From contig NZ_LR597507.1 in NCBI RefSeq assembly GCF_902150035.1, positions 1 through 64,000 of the forward strand: DNA of 64,000 bases, written 5' to 3'. Within the stretch, counting starts at the first letter, position 1. Every line of letters starts with the position of its first letter. Made by a program: the position numbers and the translations under genes. Of this stretch, positions 1 through 8,591 are shown piece after piece. The notes beneath the pieces are model-generated. The model saw only the letters and a list, made by a program, of their open reading frames with translations, did no database searches and was not told where the DNA came from. This stretch comes from Enorma burkinafasonensis (GTDB lineage Bacteria; Actinomycetota; Coriobacteriia; Coriobacteriales; Coriobacteriaceae).

Positions 1-60
1 CCGGACATGCCGTCCTCCGATCTCCCGGGGCCGGCCGATCCGGCCCTCAGGGTATCGGGT

Positions 61-98
61 TCCCACATTCATCCGCACATGTGCGGATGAATGTGGGA
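61..98. repeat. Perfect 38-bp palindrome
   Basis: Two 19-base arms (TCCCACATTCATCCGCACA and its exact complement) meet with no spacer. The palindrome lies just beyond the point where the GntR-like reading frame loses homology, so it may mark a deletion or insertion junction. No T-run follows on either strand, so it is a poor intrinsic terminator. A weaker hairpin (GGGCCGG/CCGGCCC, 28-46) lies beside it. What it does is unknown. Confidence 0.85.
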
Positions 99-125
99 GG
101 TGTTCGGATAAAGTTGATAATCAAG

Positions 126-239
126 GCTCGGCAGCTTGTCGCCTTCGCGGAGCTTACCGGAGTCGATGTCGTAGCGGATGTTGCCTACAATCTGGATGTA
201 GTACGGGGCTGTGGATGAATCGTCTAGCGGGCCGGGCAT
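126..239 (-). pseudogene. Truncated GntR-family (YtrA-type) transcriptional regulator
   Basis: From the ATG at 239 (AGGAGA about 10 bases upstream) the frame reads MPGPLDDSSTAPYYIQIVGN and continues through IDSGKLREGDKLPS. This is the usual start of the GntR winged helix in YtrA-type regulators. Homology stops after KLPS near 126, exactly where the recognition-helix region should begin. About 18 unrelated residues follow, partly encoded by the 61-98 palindrome. Roughly two thirds of the domain and the whole effector part are missing, so the product cannot be a working repressor. A TTG 54 bases further upstream would add a leader but has no better ribosome site. The promoter and operator-like sequence upstream still look intact, which suggests a recent disruption. 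Confidence 0.7.
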
Positions 240-275
240 CTTCTCAACGATCTCCTCTCGGGAGCATCTAAGGTA

Positions 276-331
276 AGCGGGTAACACGTGCAACGGTAAT
301 GGTTACCGCTGCATGTTACATCCCCATTATA
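276..331 (-). promoter_or_regulatory. Promoter and operator-like inverted repeat of the gntR remnant
   Basis: A consensus TATAAT lies on the minus strand at 331-326. Between it and the gene start is an imperfect inverted repeat (AGCGGGTAAC at 276-285, GTTACCGCT at 302-310), in the position expected for autoregulation by a GntR repressor. No good -35 box is visible. Confidence 0.4.
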
Positions 332-336
332 CGGAA

Positions 337-370
337 AACTCGACGGGAAACACCGGTTTCCCGCCGAGTT
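337..370 (-). terminator. Rho-independent terminator of glmM
   Basis: A 15-bp stem (AACTCGACGGGAAAC paired with GTTTCCCGCCGAGTT, one G-U pair, loop ACCG) is followed on the minus strand by TTTTCC. It lies about 90 bases beyond the glmM stop. Confidence 0.6.
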
Positions 371-457
371 GTCGTCTAGTGGCGCGGCAACCCGCGTACA
401 AGACCCCATTCCGTAAGGGGGGGCCACCCTATTGCCCTCGTCTCGAGCGATGCGGCC

Positions 458-1798
458 TTACGCCTTGTCGACCGACTCGATGACGCGCACGACCTCGTCG
501 ACGTAGCGCTCGCAGACCTCGATCGTCGGCGCCTCAACCATCACGCGAACCAGAGGCTCGGTGCCGCTCGCGCGCACGAGCGCGCGACCCTCGCCCTCGA
601 GCGCGGTCTCGACCGATGCGGTCGCGGCCTTCACGGCCTCGTTCTCCATGACGGCGTTCTTGTCGGAAACCGGCACGTTCTTGAGCAGCTGCGGGTAGAT
701 GGTGAGCGGCTCGGCGAGCTCGCCTAGGGTCTTGCCCGTCTCGATCATGGTCTGCATGACGCGCAGGCTCGTGTTCACGCCGTCGCCCGTGGCGCTGTAG
801 GCCGAGAAGATCATGTGGCCGCTCTGCTCGCCGCCGAGCGAGTAGCCGTGCTCCTGCATGCAGGCGGCGACGTACTTGTCGCCCACGTTGGTCTTCTCGT
901 AGGAGATGCCGAGCTTGTCGAGGGCCTTGAACAGGCCGATGTTGCTCATGACCGTGGCGACGACGGTGTTGCCGGCGAGCTCGCCCTTGGACGCCATGTG
1001 CGCGCCGCACACGTACATGATCGTGTCGCCGTCGCAGACGTTGCCGTACTCGTCGACCGCGATGCATCGGTCGGCGTCGCCGTCGTAGGCGAAGCCCACG
1101 TCGAGGCCCTCCTCGCGGACGAACGCCTGGAGGCGCTCGATGTGCGTGGAGCCGCAGCCCACGTTGATATTGAAGCCGTCGGGCTCGTCGGAGATGACGT
1201 GCACGTCGGCGCCGAGCGCGCGGAACACGCCCGGGGCGATGGGCGTGGAGGCGCCGTTCGCGCAGTCGAGCGCGATGCGATAGCCCTGGAGCGTGAACTT
1301 GGCCGACGCGATGAGCGAGGCGATGTAGCGGTTGCGGCCCTCGACGTAGTCGACCGCGCGGCCGATGTGCTCGCCCGTGGCGAGCGGCACGTCGATCTCG
1401 CCGTCGATGTAGGCCTCGACCTGCTCCAGGACCTCGGGCGCCATCTTGTAGCCGCCGGAGTCGATGAGCTTGATGCCGTTGTCGTGGTAGGGGTTGTGGC
1501 TCGCGGTGATCATGATGCCGCAGTCGAAGTCGCCGTGGCGCACCACGTAGCTCACCGACGGCGTGGTGGTCACGCGGAGCACGTAGGCGTCTGCGCCGGC
1601 GGCGACGAGGCCCGCCACGAGCGCGTTCTCGAACATGTAGCTCGAGCGGCGCGTGTCCTTGCCGATGACGGCCTTGGCCTTGCGCCCCTGGCGCAGCCCG
1701 TAGTACCAGCCGACGAACTTACCGATCTTGAATGCATGGTCGACCGTGAGCCCCTCGTTGGCGCGGCCGCGGAAACCATCGGTGCCGAAGTACTTCAT
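458..1798 (-). CDS. glmM: Phosphoglucosamine mutase
   Basis: Cytosolic enzyme that interconverts glucosamine-6-phosphate and glucosamine-1-phosphate on the way to UDP-GlcNAc and peptidoglycan. The 446-residue length is typical. Visible motifs are the phospho-serine loop TASHNP (Ser100), the metal loop DGDADR (239-244), the sugar loop GEQSGH (about 323-328) and the C-terminal phosphate-binding RASGTEP. The start at 1798 is chosen because MKYFGTDGFRG is the canonical N-terminus and GGGAAGG precedes it; an in-frame ATG 14 codons upstream has no such support. The gene is single and followed by a terminator at 337-370. A TGGTAC/GTACCA hairpin (1840-1860) lies in its 115-bp upstream gap, with no clear promoter boxes. 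Confidence 0.96.
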   Translation of the reverse strand: MKYFGTDGFRGRANEGLTVDHAFKIGKFVGWYYGLRQGRKAKAVIGKDTRRSSYMFENALVAGLVAAGADAYVLRVTTTPSVSYVVRHGDFDCGIMITASHNPYHDNGIKLIDSGGYKMAPEVLEQVEAYIDGEIDVPLATGEHIGRAVDYVEGRNRYIASLIASAKFTLQGYRIALDCANGASTPIAPGVFRALGADVHVISDEPDGFNINVGCGSTHIERLQAFVREEGLDVGFAYDGDADRCIAVDEYGNVCDGDTIMYVCGAHMASKGELAGNTVVATVMSNIGLFKALDKLGISYEKTNVGDKYVAACMQEHGYSLGGEQSGHMIFSAYSATGDGVNTSLRVMQTMIETGKTLGELAEPLTIYPQLLKNVPVSDKNAVMENEAVKAATASVETALEGEGRALVRASGTEPLVRVMVEAPTIEVCERYVDEVVRVIESVDKA

Positions 1799-1913
1799 CG
1801 TTTGAACCTTCCCAATCGGTAGCAGGTGCCACGCGGACATGGTACCTATTTTCAGTACCAGTCATGCGAACGGGAAGAAGAATTCACCATACCTCACCAG
1901 ATACGGAAGCGCA

Positions 1914-2735
1914 TCACGCTCCGAGGTAGTCGCGCTGCGGCCGCTTGGCGCGCAGGGCGTAGGCGATAAGGCCCGCACCCGCGAGGACGAGCGGCAGCGA
2001 GAGCAGCTGCCCCATGGTGATGACGCCGCCCAGGATGTAGCCGAGCTGAGCGTCGGGGACGCGCACAAACTCGATGAGGAAGCGCACGATGCCGTAACCC
2101 AAGATGAACGCGCCCATGTACGTGCCCTGCGGGAGCGGCGGCTTGCGGCGGCTCATGGCCTGCAGGATTACGAAGAGGACGACGCCCTCGAGGAAGGCCT
2201 CGTAGAGCTGGGAGGGATGGCGCGGCATATCGCCCGCCGCCCCGCCGAAGACCACGCCCCAGGGCAGGTCGGTCGGCTTGCCCCAGAGCTCGCCGTTCAC
2301 GAAGTTCGCGCAGCGCCCGAGGCAGAGCGCCACGGGCACGCCGATGGCGGCGAGGTCGGCGACGGTCCAGGCGGAGAGCCTGCACACGCGGCACGCCACG
2401 ACGCCGCCTATGATGCCGCCCACCAGGCCACCGTGGAAGCTCATGCCCCCGTGGTTGGTCATGAGGATCTCGGCCGGGTGCGTCCAGTAGTAGCCGTCGC
2501 CGTAGAACACGACGTAGAACAGGCGCGCGCCGATCACGAGCCCTATCATCACACCGAAGACGACCGTCATGAGGTCGTCGGCGGAGATCTTGAACCCCCA
2601 GCGCCGCTGGGTGCGCCACATCACGATGCCGGTGAGGATGGCCCCCACCACGTAGGCGAGGCCGTACCAGTAGATGGTGATCGGCCCGATGGCGAGCGCC
2701 ACCGGGTCGATGCTCTGATAGATCTCGGTAAGCAC
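1914..2735 (-). CDS. lgt: Prolipoprotein diacylglyceryl transferase
   Basis: Integral membrane enzyme that moves a diacylglyceryl group from phosphatidylglycerol to the lipobox cysteine of pre-lipoproteins, the first step of lipoprotein maturation. The 273-residue protein shows about seven hydrophobic segments. It carries the Lgt signature LGRCANFVNGE (Arg141 region) and the conserved HGG at 101-103. It starts 9 bases after the NifU-like gene ends on the same strand, so the two are probably co-transcribed although functionally unrelated. Confidence 0.95.
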   Translation of the reverse strand: MLTEIYQSIDPVALAIGPITIYWYGLAYVVGAILTGIVMWRTQRRWGFKISADDLMTVVFGVMIGLVIGARLFYVVFYGDGYYWTHPAEILMTNHGGMSFHGGLVGGIIGGVVACRVCRLSAWTVADLAAIGVPVALCLGRCANFVNGELWGKPTDLPWGVVFGGAAGDMPRHPSQLYEAFLEGVVLFVILQAMSRRKPPLPQGTYMGAFILGYGIVRFLIEFVRVPDAQLGYILGGVITMGQLLSLPLVLAGAGLIAYALRAKRPQRDYLGA

Positions 2736-2744
2736 GGCAGGCCG

Positions 2745-3029
2745 CTAGAACGGGGCGTACTCGTCGTAGAGGTCGCCGAAGCCGCCCTGGCCCAGGTCGT
2801 TCACCGCGACGACGCGGGTCACGCCGGGGACGTGCTCCTTGAGCACGCGCTCGATGCCCATCGAGAGGGTCAGCTGGCTCATGGGGCAGCCGGCGCAGGC
2901 GCCCTGGAGCTCCAGCGAGACCACGCCGTCCTCGTCGACGCCCACGAACTCCATATCGCCGCCGTCGCCCTGGAGGTTGGGGCGGATCTGCTCGAGCACC
3001 TGCTTGAGCAGCTCTTCATTCACTGCCAT
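2745..3029 (-). CDS. NifU C-terminal-domain (Nfu-type) Fe-S scaffold protein
   Basis: A 94-residue Nfu-type protein likely to carry or deliver a [4Fe-4S] cluster. It has the paired cysteines CAGCP (Cys45 and Cys48) in the usual NifU-C context, and the N-terminal IRPNLQGDGGDMEFV typical of the family. The start at 3029 follows AAAGGAACC. The longer frame upstream is only the translated 21-bp repeat tract and is rejected. The stand-alone single-domain form is common in Gram-positive bacteria. A minus-strand -10 box lies about 70 bases upstream. Confidence 0.9.
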   Translation of the reverse strand: MAVNEELLKQVLEQIRPNLQGDGGDMEFVGVDEDGVVSLELQGACAGCPMSQLTLSMGIERVLKEHVPGVTRVVAVNDLGQGGFGDLYDEYAPF

Positions 3030-3097
3030 GGTGGTTCCTTTCAGCGCCGCGCCGCAGTGAGACCGCAGGCCGCGCATTCGTCGCGATAACTGCACGC

Positions 3098-3103
3098 AGT
3101 ATA
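3098..3103 (-). promoter_or_regulatory. -10 box (TATACT) of the NifU-like/lgt unit
   Basis: An extended -10 (GCGGGTATACT) on the minus strand lies about 70 bases upstream of the NifU-like start. No convincing -35 is visible. Confidence 0.4.
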
Positions 3104-3189
3104 CCCGCATTTTACGCGCCGCGCACCCACTATCCGCAACCGAAGGGGGGCATCGAAGGCGGGGAGGGGCTGGCGAGCGCAGCCGGAAG

Positions 3190-3353
3190 CCCGTTGGGCC
3201 CGGCCTCGATCCCGTTGGGCCCGGCCTCGATCCCGTTAGGTGCAGCCGAAAACCCGTTAGGTGCAAAACGGCTGGAGAATAGCCGCCGCCCGAGTATTAT
3301 TTCGCTGGAACTTTGCACCTAACGTGAAATCGGGTGCACCGAACGCGCTGTCG
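3190..3353. repeat. 21-bp minisatellite with an inverted counterpart
   Basis: Four 21-base units lie head to tail from 3190 to 3273. The first two are identical (CCCGTTGGGCCCGGCCTCGA plus T). The other two begin CCCGTTAGGTGCA. About 40 bases on, degenerate units with the same period run in the opposite direction (3312-3353), including TTTGCACCTAACG (3312-3324), the exact complement of 3255-3267. On the minus strand the first block would encode a heptapeptide APNGxxx repeat, but without gene-like context. The inverted block overlaps the 3' end of the membrane-protein gene. Confidence 0.75.
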
Positions 3354-5543
3354 GGAGCGCACGAGGGCCACCCGATCGCGCGCCCGACGCAGGGACGCGC
3401 GATAATCGGAGCCATCCGTACGATCGAGACCGGCGAACAACATCGCGCAGACGAACGGGACGATCAGGGCGACAGGATAGACGTAGCGAAAATAGGTGGT
3501 CGCGTTGCAGGGCCCCACGAGCGAGATGGCGAGCACCGCCCAAGCAGCGATCAGCAGCGGAGCGAGATCGGACCTGTGGCGCGAAACGGCATATGCCGAC
3601 GCCGCCACGAGCGCCCAGTCGTAGAGCGCAGCCCGCATGGTGAGCGTGAGCGGCGGAAGCCGCTGGAACAGCAGCCTATATCCCGAGCAGGCGGCATCGA
3701 GCGCGCGGGAGACGGGGTTATCCGCCGGCTCGAACGAGAAATACCGAGCGATACCCGACTTGAACCAGTCCGTCACCGTGTTCGCCATGGCGACACCGCT
3801 GGAATACGAGGTATAGCTCCAGCTCATGGCATGGCCCGCGTAGAAATAGCCGTAATAGTTCGCCGCCGTCGCCTCAGCGAAGCACCCGGGGTCCTCGACA
3901 AGCCATCGCTCCCACAGCTCCCAGAAGCGGTGCAGGTCATCCTCGCTCGCCGTTTCGCGAAACGTCGCCTTAACCGGATCGGATCTGCCTGGTTCATAGA
4001 TTGCAGCCAGCCCGCTCGCGTCGAACACGGCGTCAACGACGTCGAACTCATCGCGCGAGACCCGGGCCGGATGGTCGCGCATGAAGCGGGCCACCTGCTG
4101 CGCCGGAATGGAAAGCATCTCGCGCTCGCTGGCAGGCGCAATCGAGAGCGCCGGGTAGACAACGCACGCAAGCGCGAGCATCACTCCGGCGGCGAGCCCG
4201 AACGCCGCGAGGACGGCCCGGCGTGCAGCGGGGGACCTGAGCACAATCGCGAGCGCAGCCGCGCAGGCGACAGCCACCACCGCTATAGCGCCATTCCGCA
4301 AAAGAGCCGTCGCCAAGGCCGACACCGCCAGGATCACGGCGTGGCGCGCGGGAACCGCAGTATCGAGCACCGGGTCCGCGCTGCCGCCCCCTGCCGCCCA
4401 CGCACCGCTTCCGACGGGCCTGACGCGATGCCGGTCGGCACCGCACCGCGCTCCTCCCCGCCCCGTCGAGACGCCCGCACGGATAACGAATGCGAGCTCC
4501 ATAACGAACACGAGGAGGGACGCCGCGAACAGCACGTCCTTGGTGACGAGAACGCTGTAGTTCGAGAACGCGGGAACGGCCACCAAGTACGCGAGCACCG
4601 TGAAGCGCATGCAACGCGGCGAACCCATGAGACCGGCCATGCGGATCGCCCAAGCCAAGGCACCGATGTCGACCGTCCATTGGACGAGCGCATACAGGAA
4701 GATCCCCACGTTCTCGCTGCCCGCGAGCGCGAGGCCCGCCTGCACGCACAGGCCGACGATCGCTGTGTGCAACGGCGGATGATGCTGGGTGAGCAGCACG
4801 TCGGGGTCGATCAGGTGCACCGAGGAGCTGATGTGGTTGGGAAGGCCGAACCACTGGAGGATCTGCGTATCCGTATCCCACATGAAGAGGGCCGGCGCAT
4901 AACCGATAAGCACCGGCAACCATGCGATGGTGAGCACGACCGCGGGGCCGGCGAACGGATGCCGGTCGAAGAGCGCGCACCCCCGAGCGATCAAGGGAGA
5001 GAGGTGCCTCGTGCAAGCGCCGACACCATCGAACGCGCGATCAAAAAAACAACCGTCGCGCCCACGCCCCAGTACCCCATCGACCCACGAGAACAGCAGA
5101 CAGACACCACCGCGGGCAAGCAACAGCCAACTCGTGAAGAACATCGTGGACCGGACAGCCTCGGAGATCCCGCCGGTCACATAGGCAGCGGTCCCCGCCT
5201 CATCGAAGCTGCGCCCGAAGAGCAGCGCCGCCGCGAAGAGCGCACCGACCAGCCAAGCCGCGGCGCCGCCCGCCGCGGCGCGCCTCAAGCCGCCCGACAG
5301 CGCGAGAAACGGGCGGTACAGGAGGATGGCGACGAGCAGAACGAGGATCGACTCGTCCCGTTCGGGCAGCGAGCAGAGCACCTCCGCCGCGATATACGCC
5401 GCGCCGTGAACATCGCCGAACAGCGCGCGAACCTCCTCGTATGGCGCGCCCGCAAGGTCGATGGAGACACCCAACGAGCACCAGATAGCGAGCAGCGCGG
5501 CAACGCAGCGCTGCCCGAGACGCGCAGGGTCCTTCTCAGACAT
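3297..5543 (-). CDS. Large polytopic membrane protein (DUF6020-like, GT39-type architecture)
   Basis: A 748-residue protein with many hydrophobic helices. It resembles the DUF6020 group related to membrane glycosyltransferases of the GT39/PMT style. Supporting features are an acidic loop after an early helix (FMWDTDTQ, 221-228), a histidine-rich loop QHHPPLHT (253-260), and C-terminal helices with YFRYVYPV. Such proteins are usually thought to handle lipid-linked sugars or cell-surface polymers, but the substrate is unknown. The last dozen codons run into the 21-bp repeat, so the C-terminus may have been altered. No partner genes are adjacent. The family assignment rests on motif memory only. 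Confidence 0.6.
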   Translation of the reverse strand: MSEKDPARLGQRCVAALLAIWCSLGVSIDLAGAPYEEVRALFGDVHGAAYIAAEVLCSLPERDESILVLLVAILLYRPFLALSGGLRRAAAGGAAAWLVGALFAAALLFGRSFDEAGTAAYVTGGISEAVRSTMFFTSWLLLARGGVCLLFSWVDGVLGRGRDGCFFDRAFDGVGACTRHLSPLIARGCALFDRHPFAGPAVVLTIAWLPVLIGYAPALFMWDTDTQILQWFGLPNHISSSVHLIDPDVLLTQHHPPLHTAIVGLCVQAGLALAGSENVGIFLYALVQWTVDIGALAWAIRMAGLMGSPRCMRFTVLAYLVAVPAFSNYSVLVTKDVLFAASLLVFVMELAFVIRAGVSTGRGGARCGADRHRVRPVGSGAWAAGGGSADPVLDTAVPARHAVILAVSALATALLRNGAIAVVAVACAAALAIVLRSPAARRAVLAAFGLAAGVMLALACVVYPALSIAPASEREMLSIPAQQVARFMRDHPARVSRDEFDVVDAVFDASGLAAIYEPGRSDPVKATFRETASEDDLHRFWELWERWLVEDPGCFAEATAANYYGYFYAGHAMSWSYTSYSSGVAMANTVTDWFKSGIARYFSFEPADNPVSRALDAACSGYRLLFQRLPPLTLTMRAALYDWALVAASAYAVSRHRSDLAPLLIAAWAVLAISLVGPCNATTYFRYVYPVALIVPFVCAMLFAGLDRTDGSDYRASLRRARDRVALVRSRQRVRCTRFHVRCKVPAK

Positions 5544-5644
5544 AACCCCCCGGTCGATCCTCCCCCGATAGGAGGGATCGCCAGAACGGAATCAAGCCAA
5601 ACCAACAGGCCCCGCTAGCATCGGGACGCCCGAAAGATCATAAC

Positions 5645-5662
5645 ACGGCGCTACGACGCCGT
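5645..5662 (-). terminator. Weak hairpin after the OPT transporter gene
   Basis: A six-base stem (ACGGCG/CGCCGT, six-base loop) begins at the last base of the OPT stop codon. Only GTT follows, so termination would be weak. Confidence 0.3.
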
Positions 5663-7371
5663 TACCCCATGAGCCCGTTCGCCACGCTCGCGAACGCGAT
5701 GATGACGCCGACGATCGACTCACCGCCGAGCACACCCGAGGCGACGACCGCACCGGTCTCGTCGAGGTCCTTCGCCGCCGCGTCGCCGCCGCGTTCCGCG
5801 CGCACCCGGTCGAACGCCACGCGGACAAGCGCGCCGACACCCGTGGTGAGCGACATGTAGAACGGCAGGTACACCCCGAGGCCGAGCATCATCGCCGGGA
5901 TGCCCGCGCAGTAGAGCGCAGCACCGCCCGCGCGCGCCGCCGCGAACGCCGGGACGCTCGGGATGCCGGCGACCATCGTCGCGACGACGTTCGCCTGGGC
6001 CGCGATGAACGTGCCCTCGGGCCCGAACGCATCCGTCCCGTAGGCGGCGGCGAGCGCGACCATGACCGCGACCGCGACGACGGCGCCGATGAGCGCGCCG
6101 ATGACCTGGCCGACCCAGAGCGTACGCGGGTCCGTCCCGATGATCTGGCCAGTCTTGAAGTCGCTCATCACGTCGCCGGCGAGCCCGCACGCGACGGCGA
6201 TGATCCCCGCCACGAAGAAGAGCTGCACCTGCGAGGTGCGCGAGAACGCCGCCACGAAGAGCAGCACGATGAGGCCGAAGATCTCCATGGGGTCGATGCC
6301 CGACTGGCCCACGGACTGCGCGCTCATGACCGCGGTCACGAAGGAGAGCGCGACGATCGCGACGGCGACCAGCGGCTCGAGGCCGAGCGCGATGCAGCAG
6401 ATGAGCGCCGCCGCGGCGACGAAGAGGGCGAGCAGCCCCGCGTCCAGGCGCGAGAAGGCGTCGGTGAGGCGGACGGGCTCCGGGCGGGACGCGCCCGGAG
6501 CCGGCTCCGGCGCCGAGCCGCGCGCCTCCTTCTCCCCGCGCATGCGGCGCCTGCGCGCGAGCGGCAGCGCGATGTCCTTTATCACCACGCCGAAGCCGGA
6601 GCCCATCATGAGCCCCATGCCGAGGCTGCTCACGATGCCCTGGGCGCCGGCGGTATCCCACAGGCCCGCCGCGGTACCGCCCATGACGATGCCGAAGCTC
6701 CCCAGAACAGCGCCGACCATCCACCAGGCGACCGACCTGCCGCCCACGAGGAAGCCCACGGAAAGGCGCATCGGCGACGCCTGGATGCCGAAGCTCACGC
6801 CGGGTACGGGCAGGGTGGCGACGAGCGCCGGGATGAGTCCGAGCACGTCGCGCGCGACGCACCACGCGCCGGCGAACGCCATGGAGCCGAAGAGCCTCCT
6901 GCCCGTCTTGCCGCCCGCGGTGCTCGCGAGCAGGGTCTCGGCCGCCGCTGTGCCGATGGGGTACTCCAGGTCGCTCTCGTCCACGAAGCGCTTGCGGATG
7001 AGCGCCGTGCACACGAGCCCCAGAAGCGTTCCCGCGAGTGCGACGCTGAGCATCTCCTGCCAGCTCACCTCGTCCGCGAGGCCCAAGATCCAGATGCCGG
7101 GGACGGTGAACGCGATGCCGCCCGCCACCATGGAGCCGGCGGACATGATGACCTGCGTGATGTTGGCCTCGTTGAGGCTCGTCTTGCCCACGGCGCGCAA
7201 AAGCACGAGGGCGGTGATGGAGGTGAAGATCGTCGGCCACGGCAGGGCGCCCATCTTGAGGGCGGTGTAGACCGATGAGGCCGTGATGATGACGCAGCCG
7301 ACGGCACCGATCAGGATACCGGCTGCACTCAGCTGCCCGCGCAGACCCGCGCGGGCACTCGAGATAGCCAT
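5662..7371 (-). CDS. OPT-family oligopeptide or metal-chelate transporter
   Basis: Secondary transporter of the oligopeptide transporter (OPT) superfamily, 569 residues with about 14 to 16 hydrophobic segments. Typical elements are an early helix followed by LNEANITQVIMSAGS and a central SDFKTGQIIGTDPRTLW, matching the conserved D-[FL]-K-T-G stretch of bacterial OPT proteins. A charged, proline-rich linker lies mid-protein. The start at 7371 is fixed by AAGGAG six bases upstream; the frame extends further up but lacks a ribosome site. Bacterial OPT members carry peptides or metal complexes, and the sequence does not say which. It is divergent from coaX. Confidence 0.88.
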   Translation of the reverse strand: MAISSARAGLRGQLSAAGILIGAVGCVIITASSVYTALKMGALPWPTIFTSITALVLLRAVGKTSLNEANITQVIMSAGSMVAGGIAFTVPGIWILGLADEVSWQEMLSVALAGTLLGLVCTALIRKRFVDESDLEYPIGTAAAETLLASTAGGKTGRRLFGSMAFAGAWCVARDVLGLIPALVATLPVPGVSFGIQASPMRLSVGFLVGGRSVAWWMVGAVLGSFGIVMGGTAAGLWDTAGAQGIVSSLGMGLMMGSGFGVVIKDIALPLARRRRMRGEKEARGSAPEPAPGASRPEPVRLTDAFSRLDAGLLALFVAAAALICCIALGLEPLVAVAIVALSFVTAVMSAQSVGQSGIDPMEIFGLIVLLFVAAFSRTSQVQLFFVAGIIAVACGLAGDVMSDFKTGQIIGTDPRTLWVGQVIGALIGAVVAVAVMVALAAAYGTDAFGPEGTFIAAQANVVATMVAGIPSVPAFAAARAGGAALYCAGIPAMMLGLGVYLPFYMSLTTGVGALVRVAFDRVRAERGGDAAAKDLDETGAVVASGVLGGESIVGVIIAFASVANGLMG

Positions 7372-7554
7372 ATGAAGCTCCTTCGTATATCCGCTCCCCC
7401 TCGGACGGGGAGTCGGGTTACGGCATGGACGCGGCAGATTATAGCGCGGATGCCGAAGGAGCCGTACGTGAAAAAGCAACATGCGGGGGCACAGGGTGCG
7501 ACCCGCGCCGACACCGTGGTACATTTTCCTTGCACGCAGACGAAAAGGAGCATC

Positions 7555-8340
7555 ATGTCCCGCGTACTCACCGTCGACATCGGCAACACGACCACGCGAT
7601 TCGGCCTGTTCGCCCTCGAGGCAGGCGACCCCGAGCTCTTAGGCACCTGCGAGCTCACCACACCCGGGCGCATCACGGCCGACGAGGCGCGCATCCAAGC
7701 CGGGCAAGCACTTGCGGCCATGGGCGCCGTGCCCGTCCCGGATGCCATCCTCTCGTGCGTGGTCCCCGCGCTCACCGACGCCTGGCGCCGGGCGCTCGCC
7801 GAGCTCTGCGGCGCACGGCCGCTTGTCGTGGGGCCGGGCCTCAAGACCGGTGTGCGCATGCGCTACGACGACCCCGCGGAGGTCGGGCCCGACCGCATCG
7901 CCGACGTAGTGGCAACGCGCGCCGCCTTCGGCTCGCCGGCGATCGCCATCGATCTGGGAACGACGACGAACTTCGAGGTCATCGATGCCGGCGGAGCCTT
8001 CGCGGGCGGCATCATCGCCCCCGGCGTCGCGCTCGGTGCGCGCTCGCTCGCTCAGGCGGCGGCACGCCTGCCCATGATCGAGCTGCAAGCGCCCGATCGG
8101 GTCATCGGCCGCAGCACGCAGACGGCCATGCAGTCGGGCGTGGTGCTCGGCGAGGCGGCGCGCATCGACGGCCTCATCGACGCCATCGCAGGCGAGCTCG
8201 GCGCCGAGCCGCCCATCGTGATCACCGGCAACGGGGCGAGCGAGATCGCCGCGTTGCTCAGGCACGACGCCGCGGTGGACGAGACCCTCACCCTGCGCGG
8301 GCTCGCCCTTATCTGGCAGCTCAACCGCAAGAAGCGCTGA
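7555..8340 (+). CDS. coaX: Type III pantothenate kinase
   Basis: Phosphorylates pantothenate, the first step of coenzyme A synthesis. The 261-residue protein belongs to the ASKHA fold. It has the N-terminal phosphate loop TVDIGNTTTRFG (Asp8), the GPDRIAD motif and the second phosphate motif IDLGTTTNFEVI. Type III enzymes need a monovalent cation and are not feedback-inhibited by CoA. The start is fixed by AAAAGGAGCATC before the ATG. The gene stands alone, divergent from the OPT transporter. Confidence 0.95.
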   Translation: MSRVLTVDIGNTTTRFGLFALEAGDPELLGTCELTTPGRITADEARIQAGQALAAMGAVPVPDAILSCVVPALTDAWRRALAELCGARPLVVGPGLKTGVRMRYDDPAEVGPDRIADVVATRAAFGSPAIAIDLGTTTNFEVIDAGGAFAGGIIAPGVALGARSLAQAAARLPMIELQAPDRVIGRSTQTAMQSGVVLGEAARIDGLIDAIAGELGAEPPIVITGNGASEIAALLRHDAAVDETLTLRGLALIWQLNRKKR

Positions 8341-8490
8341 GGCGCCCCTCGACGCGCGGGCTCCGCGGGGCCCTGGAGCACCGGCCGTCACCGGCCTTCG
8401 CCGCACCGCGCCGCCCGCCGATGCAGAGCAGCCGCTCGCGTCCCGCCTCGCGCCACTCGCGTCCTGCCTTGCACCGCTCGCCGGAGCGCA

Positions 8491-8541
8491 ATACAACCCC
8501 ATACAACTCGCTTGACCGCTGCTCGCGGCCCTTCCTAGAAT
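8491..8541 (+). promoter_or_regulatory. nagA promoter with upstream direct repeat
   Basis: TTGACC (8512-8517), an 18-base spacer and TAGAAT (8536-8541) form a good housekeeping promoter about 50 bases before nagA. Just upstream, ATACAAC occurs twice with a 10-base period (8491-8497 and 8501-8507), which could be a regulator site near the -35. Confidence 0.6.
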
Positions 8542-8591
8542 CGAGCTGACCGGAGCCGAGACGGCTCCGCACGACATCGAGGAGGCACGGC

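Noticed and set aside
3130-3318. Minus-strand frame encoding APNG-type heptapeptide repeats
   Set aside because: It is only the translated 21-bp minisatellite; there is no ribosome site or conserved context.
3261-5618. 785-codon open frame on the plus strand
   Set aside because: It is the antisense shadow of the membrane-protein gene; its composition is Arg/Glu/His-rich as expected from opposite-strand GC bias, and it has no domain or ribosome site.
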